DNA of 6,354 nucleotides. It comes from Oscillospiraceae bacterium (lineage in GTDB: Bacteria > Bacillota > Clostridia > UMGS1810). Positions 1 through 5,486 of the stretch are shown here, piece after piece. The first letter of the stretch is position 1, and each line of letters begins with the position of its first letter. The stretch is from NCBI GenBank assembly GCA_022769845.1, contig JALEIO010000228.1:1-6354 (forward strand). Direction: 5' to 3'. The position numbers and the translations under genes are program-made. The notes below the pieces were generated by a model. That model saw only the letters and a program-made list of their open reading frames with translations, was not told where the DNA came from and did no database searches.

Positions 1-378
1 ACAAAAAACGAATATGCCGAAACAGAAAAAAGACTTTCTGAAATACTTGGAAAAATTTCGGGTGCCGGAAAAACCGAGGTGATGATTACATATGATTCCA
101 CTCCCGAAAAGGTAACGGTTTCGGATACAAAAACATCAAAAACCGAATTTGAAGGTGAAAAAAGCGAAAGCACAGGAGAAAGAAACACAGTTATGCAAAA
201 GGACAAGAGCGGCGAAGCACCGTTTGTAAAATCTGAGATAAGCCCTAAAGTGAGGGGAGTTTTGGTGGTTGCGGACGGCGCGGCAGATAATAATGTTGCG
301 GCAAATTTAAAAAGAGCGGTATGCGCGGCGCTTGCCGTTCCCATTCACAAGGTGGAAATTATGCCGAGAGGAAAATAA
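1..378 (+). CDS. spoIIIAG: Stage III sporulation protein AG, C-terminal part (5' end outside window)
   Basis: The frame is open from base 1 to the TAA at 376-378, giving the last 125 residues; the N-terminus and membrane anchor lie upstream of the window. SpoIIIAG is known as a ring-forming component of the SpoIIIA-SpoIIQ channel that crosses the space between mother-cell and forespore membranes during engulfment. Visible here are a first ring-building segment (GKISGAGKTEVMITYDS), a polar Ser/Lys/Glu-rich insertion of about 40 residues, and the closing segment that begins VRGVLVVADGA and ends HKVEIMPRGK. That closing segment, with a GVLVVADGA-like strand followed by a helix and IPxHKVxIM, is the family's most recognisable part. 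The gene is followed 20 bases later by spoIIIAH, the usual neighbour, which strengthens the call. No frameshift or early stop is seen. In Bacillus this operon is driven by SigE from upstream of spoIIIAA, so its promoter is not in view. Confidence 0.9.
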   Translation, partial: TKNEYAETEKRLSEILGKISGAGKTEVMITYDSTPEKVTVSDTKTSKTEFEGEKSESTGERNTVMQKDKSGEAPFVKSEISPKVRGVLVVADGAADNNVAANLKRAVCAALAVPIHKVEIMPRGK

Positions 379-385
379 ATTTAAT

Positions 386-391
386 AAGGAG
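386..391 (+). promoter_or_regulatory. Shine-Dalgarno site fixing the spoIIIAH start
   Basis: AAGGAG at 386-391 lies 7 bases before the ATG at 399. The same frame is open back to an ATG at 321 inside spoIIIAG, but that start has no such site and would overlap spoIIIAG by 58 bases. A further in-frame ATG at 423 has AAGG only 2 bases upstream, which is too close. The site therefore supports 399. Confidence 0.8.
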
Positions 392-398
392 TGTCAAG

Positions 399-977
399 AT
401 GAAAGGATTTAAAGGGAAGGAAATGACAAAAATGCTTATTTGCAGAAAGAAGGCTGTTGCACTGGGAGCACTTGTGGTTTTGGTGGGTGTTGCAGGTTAT
501 CTTAATTTTGTTTATGACAAAAGCGGGAACGGTGCGCAAAGTACACTTACAGAGTATGTTGAAACGGTAAAGGACATTGAAAACGAGCAGGAAAATGCAG
601 GAGAGGCACAGCCTGTCAGCGGCGAGGTAAAAAATGCGGATTATTTTGTGTCGGCACGTTTAAATCGAGAAACTGCGCGCAGTGAGGGAATTGAGCTTTT
701 AAAAAGCACGATTGACAATGCAAACGTGTCGGCAGAGGCAAAAACCGAAGCGGAAAACAAAATTTTTGAAATTTCGGACAATATAGAAAATGAGGTCAAC
801 ATTGAAAATGTTTTAAAATCCAAGGGCTTTTCGGATGTTTTGGTATCGGTGAGCGACTCTCAAGTGAGCGTTGCGGTGCGCTCCGACGGACTTACGGCAC
901 CGCAGACTGCACAGATTAACGATGCCGTTGAACAATTTGTAAGCACAAATAATGTAAAAATAGTTGAAGTTCCGTAA
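399..977 (+). CDS. spoIIIAH: Stage III sporulation protein AH
   Basis: A protein of 192 residues starting at ATG 399. Residues 1-18 are basic and cytoplasmic-like, residues about 19-38 form a single hydrophobic membrane segment (AVALGALVVLVGVAGYLNFV), residues 40-80 are a polar acidic linker, and residues 81-192 are the family's conserved domain. Its hallmarks are DYFVSARLNRETARSEG (81-97), the NANVSAEAKTEAENKI helix region (107-122) and the ring-forming segment NVLKSKGFSDVLVSV (137-151). In the known system SpoIIIAH sits in the mother-cell membrane and its extracytoplasmic domain binds SpoIIQ from the forespore, forming the channel needed for late forespore gene expression. It follows spoIIIAG by 20 bases and is the last gene of the spoIIIA operon. 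No terminator with a GC-containing stem follows it. The final codons carry the -35 box of the next gene's likely promoter. Confidence 0.93.
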   Translation: MKGFKGKEMTKMLICRKKAVALGALVVLVGVAGYLNFVYDKSGNGAQSTLTEYVETVKDIENEQENAGEAQPVSGEVKNADYFVSARLNRETARSEGIELLKSTIDNANVSAEAKTEAENKIFEISDNIENEVNIENVLKSKGFSDVLVSVSDSQVSVAVRSDGLTAPQTAQINDAVEQFVSTNNVKIVEVP

Positions 978-992
978 AAAATGTAGTATAAT
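964..992 (+). promoter_or_regulatory. SigA-type promoter for the Asp23 family gene
   Basis: TTGAAG (964-969) and a perfect TATAAT (987-992) are separated by exactly 17 bases. The -35 box matches the consensus TTGACA at four of six positions. The -35 lies inside the last codons of spoIIIAH and the -10 just beyond its stop. Transcription would start near 999, leaving a leader of about 60 bases before the ATG at 1058. This would let the Asp23 gene be expressed in vegetative cells without the sporulation operon upstream. Inferred from sequence only. Confidence 0.7.
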
Positions 993-1057
993 ATAAAAAG
1001 TACAAGCGAAAAATATTAAAACACTTGTTTTTAATGTAATGAAAGGACGGGATAAAA

Positions 1058-1477
1058 ATGGAAAAAACATATGAAGTTAACGAAAATTCGGGAAATGTTA
1101 AGATATCAGATGAGGTTATAGCCACGATTGCGCAGATTGCGGCAAACGAGGTTGAAGGCATTATCGGCACAGGAACGTCTTTTGCCGGTGAAATAAAGCA
1201 GATGCTTTCAAAAAAGGCTCCTGCAGGCAAGGGCGTTAAGGTTCAGACGGAGGGCGAGGAGGTTACGGTTGACATCAGCGTTATTGTTGAATACGGCGCA
1301 AAAATTCCTGCCGTTTCGTGGGAAATTCAGGAAAACGTAAAGAAAAATGTTGAGTCTATGACCGGTCTTTCGGTGCGAAAAGTCAACGTTCACATTGTGG
1401 GCATTGAGGTTAAAGAAGATGCCGCTTCTGATGATGAGAATAAAGAAAACACCGAAGAAACAACCGAGGAAAACTAA
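1058..1477 (+). CDS. Asp23/Gls24 family envelope stress response protein (YqhY-like)
   Basis: A 139-residue protein with Shine-Dalgarno AAAGGA at 1042-1047 before the ATG. Residues about 14-118 make up the Asp23/Gls24 domain: VKISDEVIATIAQIAANEVEGI (starting at residue 14), the strand VTVDISVIVEYGAKIPAVSWEIQ (starting at 69), and the closing VRKVNVHIVGIEV (106-118). Residues 119-139 are a strongly acidic, disordered-looking tail rich in Asp, Glu, Asn and Thr. The position between the spoIIIA operon and nusB matches Bacillus yqhY, which lies beside accBC and has been linked to control of fatty acid synthesis; here accBC is absent next to it. The biochemical function of the family is not settled, so I give no symbol. 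It has its own promoter and its own terminator, so it is probably mainly monocistronic. No signal peptide or membrane segment is visible. Confidence 0.9.
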   Translation: MEKTYEVNENSGNVKISDEVIATIAQIAANEVEGIIGTGTSFAGEIKQMLSKKAPAGKGVKVQTEGEEVTVDISVIVEYGAKIPAVSWEIQENVKKNVESMTGLSVRKVNVHIVGIEVKEDAASDDENKENTEETTEEN

Positions 1478-1488
1478 AAATATTGTCA

Positions 1489-1526
1489 AAACTTCGCATA
1501 AACCATAATGCGAAGTTTATTTTTTT
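1489..1526 (+). terminator. Rho-independent terminator after the Asp23 family gene
   Basis: AAACTTCGCAT (1489-1499) and ATGCGAAGTTT (1508-1518) form a perfect 11-base-pair stem with an 8-base loop. The stem is followed at once by ATTTTTTT (1519-1526). It lies 12 bases beyond the stop codon of the Asp23 gene and is the clearest terminator in the window. Confidence 0.93.
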
Positions 1527-1565
1527 GTTATAAAATTTTAATTAGGTCTTTATTTTTTCAAAATT

Positions 1566-1593
1566 TTGTTGTATAATATTTATTATGTATAAT
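1566..1593 (+). promoter_or_regulatory. Probable promoter region for the nusB-xseA-xseB-ispA unit
   Basis: Two perfect TATAAT boxes lie in this AT-rich gap, at 1572-1577 and 1588-1593, each preceded directly by TG. The second has TTGTTG (1566-1571) upstream with a 16-base spacer, matching the -35 consensus at three of six positions. The first has only the weak TTTATT (1549-1554) at 17 bases. A promoter is expected here because a strong terminator separates nusB from the gene before it. Which box is used cannot be told from sequence; the AT richness also makes chance matches likely. Confidence 0.5.
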
Positions 1594-1627
1594 TATGTGA
1601 ATTTTTAGTTACTCGGGAGGAAAACCA

Positions 1628-2029
1628 ATGAGCAGAAAGACGGCGAGAGATAAAGCCTTCAAGCTTATTTTTGAAGCACCGTTTTACAAAAACGATTTTA
1701 ACGTTATATGGGAAACGTTTGAGCAAAACGAAACAGACGGCTTGACGCAAAACGATTTAAGTTATATAAAATCCACCGTTTCGGGTGTGTTTGAAAATAT
1801 GGAAAAGATAGACGAAAAAATAAATTCAAAGCTTATAGGCTGGACGATTGACCGCCTTCCCAAAACAACGGCGGCTATACTCCGCCTGGGCGTTTACGAA
1901 ATGAATTTTAACAGCGATATTCCCGTTCAGGTGGCTATGAACGAGGCGATTGAGCTTTCAAAAGTTTATTGCGACGACGATGCGCCGAAGTTTGTAAACG
2001 GCGTTTTAGAGTCAGTCAAAAAGGGATAA
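1628..2029 (+). CDS. nusB: Transcription antitermination factor NusB
   Basis: A 133-residue, all-helical RNA-binding protein of normal family length. NusB pairs with NusE (ribosomal protein S10), binds boxA RNA and supports antitermination of rRNA transcription. Diagnostic segments are the N-terminal SRKTARDKAFKLIFE (2-16), the LIGWTIDRLPKTTAAILRLG stretch (69-88) and the C-terminal signature DIPVQVAMNEAIELSK (97-112) followed by KFVNGVLESV (121-130). The basic N-terminal residues R3, K4 and R7 are placed as expected for boxA binding. The start is well set: CGGGAGG at 1614-1620 lies 7 bases before the ATG. It is followed after 23 bases by xseA with no terminator, so the two are probably co-transcribed. 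In Bacillus folD lies between them; here it does not. Confidence 0.96.
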   Translation: MSRKTARDKAFKLIFEAPFYKNDFNVIWETFEQNETDGLTQNDLSYIKSTVSGVFENMEKIDEKINSKLIGWTIDRLPKTTAAILRLGVYEMNFNSDIPVQVAMNEAIELSKVYCDDDAPKFVNGVLESVKKG

Positions 2030-2052
2030 AAACAAAGAAAAAGAGGTAAAAG

Positions 2053-3261
2053 ATGTCGGTAATTACTGTTAGTCAGCTTAACAATTACATAAAACGCTGT
2101 TTTGACAGCAACGCAAATTTTCAAAAGCTGTATATAAAAGGCGAAATCTCGAATTTCAAACGTCATTCGTCAGGGCACATTTATCTTACGCTGAAGGATG
2201 AAGGAAGTGTGCTTAAGGCGGTTATGTTTCGTGCGGCGGCTGCATCTCTTCGGTTTGACGCGTCAAACGGTATGAAGGTTATCGCGTGCGGACGAGTGGC
2301 GGTTTTTGAACGCGATGGTCAGTATCAGCTTTACATTGAAAGTATGATGCCCGACGGTATAGGCGAGCTTTATCTTGCTTACGAGCAGCTTAAAGAAAAG
2401 CTTTCAAAAGAAGGACTTTTTGACGAATCGCATAAAAAGCCCATACCGAAATATCCGTCAAAAATAGGCGTTATAACTTCGCCCACAGGCGCGGCAGTGC
2501 GCGATATTTTGAATGTGTTAAAAAGGCGGTATGCGCTTGCCGATATTTATATTTATCCCGCTCTTGTGCAGGGGGTGGGCGCGGCAAAAACAATAGCGCA
2601 CGGTATTGAGTGTTTTAACCGCGAAAAGCTGGCAGACGTTTTGATTGTCGGGCGCGGCGGTGGCTCGATAGAGGATTTGTGGGCATTTAACGAAGAAGAA
2701 GTGGCATATGCGATTTACAACTCCGAAATCCCTGTAATTTCTGCAGTCGGACACGAAACCGATTTTACCATTGCCGATTTTGTTGCAGACCTTCGGGCGC
2801 CTACGCCGTCTGCAGGAGCGGAGCTTGCCGCACCCTCGCAGCTTGATGTCAGACAAAGCCTTGTTATGCAGAAAAGCAAGCTTGCGGTATGTCTTACAAA
2901 TTTGTATAAAATAAAGGCGCAGCAGCTTGAAAGAATACAAAAGTCAAGAGTTTTTACCGATTATAAAGTTATTTTTGACGATAAAAGGCTTTATCTCGAT
3001 ACGCTTTCAAAATCGCTTTTAGAGTTATATACAAAAAAAGTGGAAAAAAGCAAAACCGAGCTTTTAAAATATTTATCCAAGCTTGAAGCTCTGAATCCTG
3101 CGGCGGTTTTAAAAAGAGGCTTTGCATCGGTAAGCGGCGCTGACAAAAACATAATAAAAAGCGCTCATCAGCTTAAAAAGGGAGATTTGATAGATGTGAC
3201 CTTTGCGGACGGATTGGCAAGGTGCAGCGTAAATTCTGTTGAAAAAGGAGAAAAATTATGA
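2053..3261 (+). CDS. xseA: Exodeoxyribonuclease VII large subunit
   Basis: A 402-residue catalytic subunit of exonuclease VII, which degrades single-stranded DNA from both ends to acid-soluble oligonucleotides and acts in repair in the cytoplasm. The N-terminal OB-fold (about 5-100) contains KGEISNFKRHSSGHIYLTLK (29-48) and GRVAVFERDGQYQLYIESM (80-98). The catalytic domain begins near KYPSKIGVITSPTGAAVRD (133-151) and carries the family signatures VGRGGGSIEDLWAFN (199-213) and GHETDFTIADFVADLRAPTP (233-252), which hold the conserved Arg, Asp and His residues. Residues about 265-345 are helical and coiled-coil-like, as expected for the arm that binds several XseB copies. The C-terminal LNPAAVLKRGFASV (347-360) is also typical. 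The AGAGG Shine-Dalgarno lies just upstream of the ATG. The stop overlaps the xseB start by 4 bases. Confidence 0.97.
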   Translation: MSVITVSQLNNYIKRCFDSNANFQKLYIKGEISNFKRHSSGHIYLTLKDEGSVLKAVMFRAAAASLRFDASNGMKVIACGRVAVFERDGQYQLYIESMMPDGIGELYLAYEQLKEKLSKEGLFDESHKKPIPKYPSKIGVITSPTGAAVRDILNVLKRRYALADIYIYPALVQGVGAAKTIAHGIECFNREKLADVLIVGRGGGSIEDLWAFNEEEVAYAIYNSEIPVISAVGHETDFTIADFVADLRAPTPSAGAELAAPSQLDVRQSLVMQKSKLAVCLTNLYKIKAQQLERIQKSRVFTDYKVIFDDKRLYLDTLSKSLLELYTKKVEKSKTELLKYLSKLEALNPAAVLKRGFASVSGADKNIIKSAHQLKKGDLIDVTFADGLARCSVNSVEKGEKL

Positions 3262-3482
3262 ATAAATTTGAGGATAACATCACAAAGCTTGACGAAATTG
3301 TGAAAAAGCTTGAGGGCGGCGACGCTGCTCTCGACGAGTGCGTTGCGTTGTTTGAAAACGGCGTAAAGCTTACTGACGAGTGCATAAAAATGTTGGATGA
3401 CGCAGAACAAAAAATCAAGCTTTTGGTAGAAAATAAAGACGGAGGAGTAAGCGAAACTGATTTTGTTCAGACTGACGCTTAA
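3258..3482 (+). CDS. xseB: Exodeoxyribonuclease VII small subunit
   Basis: A 74-residue protein, within the usual small size of the family. XseB is a helical hairpin, and several copies bind each XseA. The family pattern is clear: FEDNITKLDEIVKKLEGGDA (4-23), then ALDECVALFENGVKL (24-38), then a second long helix, DECIKMLDDAEQKIKLLVE. The start codon overlaps the xseA stop as ATGA, and AAGGAG (3245-3250) lies 7 bases upstream inside the xseA coding sequence, so translation of the two subunits is probably coupled. The last dozen or so residues are polar and vary in the family. Confidence 0.95.
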   Translation: MNKFEDNITKLDEIVKKLEGGDAALDECVALFENGVKLTDECIKMLDDAEQKIKLLVENKDGGVSETDFVQTDA

Positions 3483-3494
3483 GCTGTAAAAGAT

Positions 3495-4355
3495 ATGGAT
3501 TTCAATACAGAATACAACAAGCGGTTAACGCTTATCAACAAGCATATCGAGCTTTTTTTTGAAAATGAGTGCAAAAATTTAGAAAATTTTGTTACCGAGC
3601 CTGTTATTTACAGCGTGTTAAACGGCGGCAAAAGAATACGGGGAATACTTACGCTTGAGGTTGCAAAAATGCTTGGTGGCGATGAAGAAAAAGCGCTCGA
3701 ATTTGCAACGGCGATTGAGTTTATTCAGGCTTATTCGCTGGTTCACGATGATTTGCCGTGTATGGATGATGACGATTACCGTCGCGGAAAATTAAGCTGC
3801 CACAAAAAGTTTGGCGAGGCAAAGGGTGTGCTGTGCGGAGATTCTCTTTTAAACCTTTCGTACGAGGTAATGCTGAAGGCAATTTTAACAGGTGGCAGCG
3901 GCGAAAAAAAGGCTGCCTATGAAATAGCGCGCAGAGCCGGAATTTTCGGTATGATAAAGGGTCAGCTTATCGATATTGACCTTATGTCTAAAAAGAATAT
4001 TTCGCTTGATGATGTAGAAAAGCTTATAGAGCATAAAACAACGGCTTTAATATCGGCGGCGGCACTTGCGGGAGCGCATATTGCAAACGCCGGTGATAAA
4101 GACATTGAAAACATTAAAAATTACGCGTATCACCTCGGAACGGCGTTTCAGATAAGAGACGATTTTGAGGACGAACAAGAGGATAAGGCGCGCGAGGACG
4201 CGCAGAAAACGCCTAATTTTATAAATATTCTCGGAAAAGAAAAGGCGATTGAAAAGCTTGTTTTTCATAGAAACTCGGCAGAGGATATTTTGAAAAAATA
4301 TCGAAACAGCGAGTTTTTAATGTCGATGAATAGCTTCTTGTTCGGCGCATTTTAA
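3495..4355 (+). CDS. ispA: IspA-type polyprenyl (farnesyl) diphosphate synthase
   Basis: A 286-residue trans-prenyltransferase that condenses isopentenyl diphosphate with allylic diphosphates, probably giving farnesyl diphosphate for undecaprenyl and quinone precursors. Visible motifs are GGKRIRG (44-50, isopentenyl diphosphate binding), the first aspartate-rich motif DDLPCMD (85-91) with the two-residue insertion seen in bacterial farnesyl synthases, then RRGK (96-99), KGQ (155-157), HKT (180-182) and the second motif DDFED (222-226) after TAFQI. Tyr80, five residues before the first motif, fits a short-chain product. Oddities: the loop after the second motif is about eight residues shorter than in E. 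coli IspA and lacks the usual Gly-Lys; the protein ends GAF without the common basic tail; and GGKRIRP reads GGKRIRG. There is no clear Shine-Dalgarno site before ATG 3495, 12 bases after xseB. Exact chain length of the product is uncertain. Confidence 0.9.
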   Translation: MDFNTEYNKRLTLINKHIELFFENECKNLENFVTEPVIYSVLNGGKRIRGILTLEVAKMLGGDEEKALEFATAIEFIQAYSLVHDDLPCMDDDDYRRGKLSCHKKFGEAKGVLCGDSLLNLSYEVMLKAILTGGSGEKKAAYEIARRAGIFGMIKGQLIDIDLMSKKNISLDDVEKLIEHKTTALISAAALAGAHIANAGDKDIENIKNYAYHLGTAFQIRDDFEDEQEDKAREDAQKTPNFINILGKEKAIEKLVFHRNSAEDILKKYRNSEFLMSMNSFLFGAF

Positions 4356-4361
4356 AAAATG

Positions 4362-4390
4362 TTGCAAAAGCTTAAATATTATGATAAAAT
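4362..4390 (+). promoter_or_regulatory. Extended -10 promoter for pheST
   Basis: TTGCAA (4362-4367) and TAAAAT (4385-4390) are separated by exactly 17 bases, and TG at 4382-4383 forms the extended -10 pattern TGnTAAAAT. The boxes match consensus at four and five of six positions. The start of transcription would be near 4397, giving a leader of about 55 bases before the pheS GTG. No terminator is visible between ispA and this promoter, so read-through from upstream is also possible. Confidence 0.7.
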
Positions 4391-4435
4391 AAAAAGACAA
4401 ATTTTGTTAAAAATAAAATTTACATAAATAACCTT

Positions 4436-4443
4436 GGAAGGAG
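4436..4443 (+). promoter_or_regulatory. Shine-Dalgarno site fixing the pheS GTG start
   Basis: GGAAGGAG (4436-4443) is a strong ribosome binding site 8 bases before the GTG at 4452. It overlaps the in-frame TTG at 4434, so that longer start cannot use it. This decides for GTG 4452. Confidence 0.85.
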
Positions 4444-4451
4444 TAAAAAAG

Positions 4452-5471
4452 GTGAAACAGCTACTTGAAAAAATCAAAGCGGAGGCTTTTAAGGCGTTGG
4501 AAAATTCCGATAAAATCGAGGAACTTGAAAGCTTCAGAGTAAAATATCTCGGTAAAAAAGGCGAAATTACCGGTGTTTTGAAAAATCTCGGTTCGGTTGC
4601 CGCGGACGAGAGAAAAGAGGTAGGCGCGCTTGCAAACGAAATTAGAGCGCGTATTGAAAAGGGACTTGCCGAGAAAAAAGAGGCAGTGCAGGAAAGGCTT
4701 TTGCAGGAAAAGCTTAAAAAAGAAGTCATAGACGTTACAATGCCCGGCAAAAAAAGCGAAATCGGCGGTGCACATCCTCTTACAATAGTCAGAAAGCAGC
4801 TTGAGGACATATTTATGGGTATGGGCTTTTCCATTGCCGAAGGCCCTGAAGTTGAGCTTGATTATTACAATTTTGAAGCGCTCAACATTCCGAAAAATCA
4901 TCCTTCGCGCGATATGCAGGATACATTTTACATTAACGACGACGTGGTTTTGAGAACGCAGACATCATCGGTTCAGGTGCGCGTTATGGAAAAAACAAAG
5001 CCGCCGATAAGAATTATTTCTCCGGGAAGAGTTTTCAGAAGCGACGCTGTTGACGCAACTCATTCTCCTGTTTTTCATCAGCTTGAAGGCCTTGTTGTGG
5101 ATAAGGGAATTACAATGGGCGACCTTAAAGGAACGCTTGAACTGTTTATGAAAAAGCTTTACGGCGACGACGTTAAAATACGTCTGCGTCCGCATCATTT
5201 TCCGTTTACCGAGCCGAGCGCAGAGGTTGACGTATCGTGCTTTGTATGCGGCGGAAAAGGTTGCCGAGTATGTAAAAAAGAGGGCTTTATTGAGGTTCTC
5301 GGCGCAGGTATGGTGCATCCGAAGGTTTTGAAAGAGTGCGGAATTGACCCTGAAATTTACAGCGGTTTTGCCTTCGGAATCGGTCTTGAACGTATCGTTA
5401 TGCGTTCGTATAACATTGACGATATGCGTCTTTTGTACGAGAACGATTTAAGATTTTTGAAACAGTTTTAA
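4452..5471 (+). CDS. pheS: Phenylalanyl-tRNA synthetase alpha subunit
   Basis: A 339-residue class II aminoacyl-tRNA synthetase subunit read from GTG 4452. With PheT it forms the alpha2-beta2 enzyme that charges tRNA-Phe. Residues about 1-95 form the N-terminal coiled-coil arm that contacts tRNA. The catalytic core follows: GGAHPLTIVRKQLEDIF (105-121), GPEVELDYYNFEALNIP (131-147), LRTQTSSVQVRVM (167-179), class II motif 2 as PGRVFRSDAVDATHSPVFHQ (191-210), RPHHFPFTEPSAEVDV (246-261), GAGMVHP (284-290) and motif 3 GIGLERI (309-315). A four-cysteine cluster, C263-x2-C266-x4-C271-x2-C274, lies just before the motif IEVLGAGM; similar clusters occur in many bacterial PheS proteins, and metal binding is possible but not shown. 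pheT follows after 15 bases, so the two are co-transcribed. Confidence 0.97.
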   Translation: MKQLLEKIKAEAFKALENSDKIEELESFRVKYLGKKGEITGVLKNLGSVAADERKEVGALANEIRARIEKGLAEKKEAVQERLLQEKLKKEVIDVTMPGKKSEIGGAHPLTIVRKQLEDIFMGMGFSIAEGPEVELDYYNFEALNIPKNHPSRDMQDTFYINDDVVLRTQTSSVQVRVMEKTKPPIRIISPGRVFRSDAVDATHSPVFHQLEGLVVDKGITMGDLKGTLELFMKKLYGDDVKIRLRPHHFPFTEPSAEVDVSCFVCGGKGCRVCKKEGFIEVLGAGMVHPKVLKECGIDPEIYSGFAFGIGLERIVMRSYNIDDMRLLYENDLRFLKQF

Positions 5472-5486
5472 GGGAGGGCTAAAATA

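Noticed and set aside
321..398. Extended spoIIIAH start at ATG 321
   Set aside because: It would overlap spoIIIAG, lacks a ribosome site, and AAGGAG sits correctly before ATG 399.
1015..1035. Hairpin ATTAAAAC / GTTTTTAAT as a terminator for spoIIIAH
   Set aside because: The stem is nearly all A-T, has one unpaired base, and is not followed by a T run. It would also lie in the leader of the Asp23 transcript.
2518..2940. Open frame of 140 codons on the minus strand inside xseA
   Set aside because: It lies wholly antisense to a gene with clear family motifs, its translation resembles no protein family I know, and it shows no ribosome binding site or promoter of its own.
4399..4421. Inverted repeat AAATTTT / AAAATTT in the pheS leader
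   Set aside because: It is A-T only with 7 pairs and a 9-base loop, expected by chance in such DNA and too weak to fold stably.
4434..4451. TTG at 4434 as the pheS start
   Set aside because: It overlaps the strong GGAAGGAG site that serves the GTG at 4452; the added six residues fit no family need.
4379..4901. Two long minus-strand open frames over the start of pheS
   Set aside because: Both are antisense shadows of pheS with Phe- and Ser-rich translations typical of reversed Lys- and Glu-rich coding sequence.
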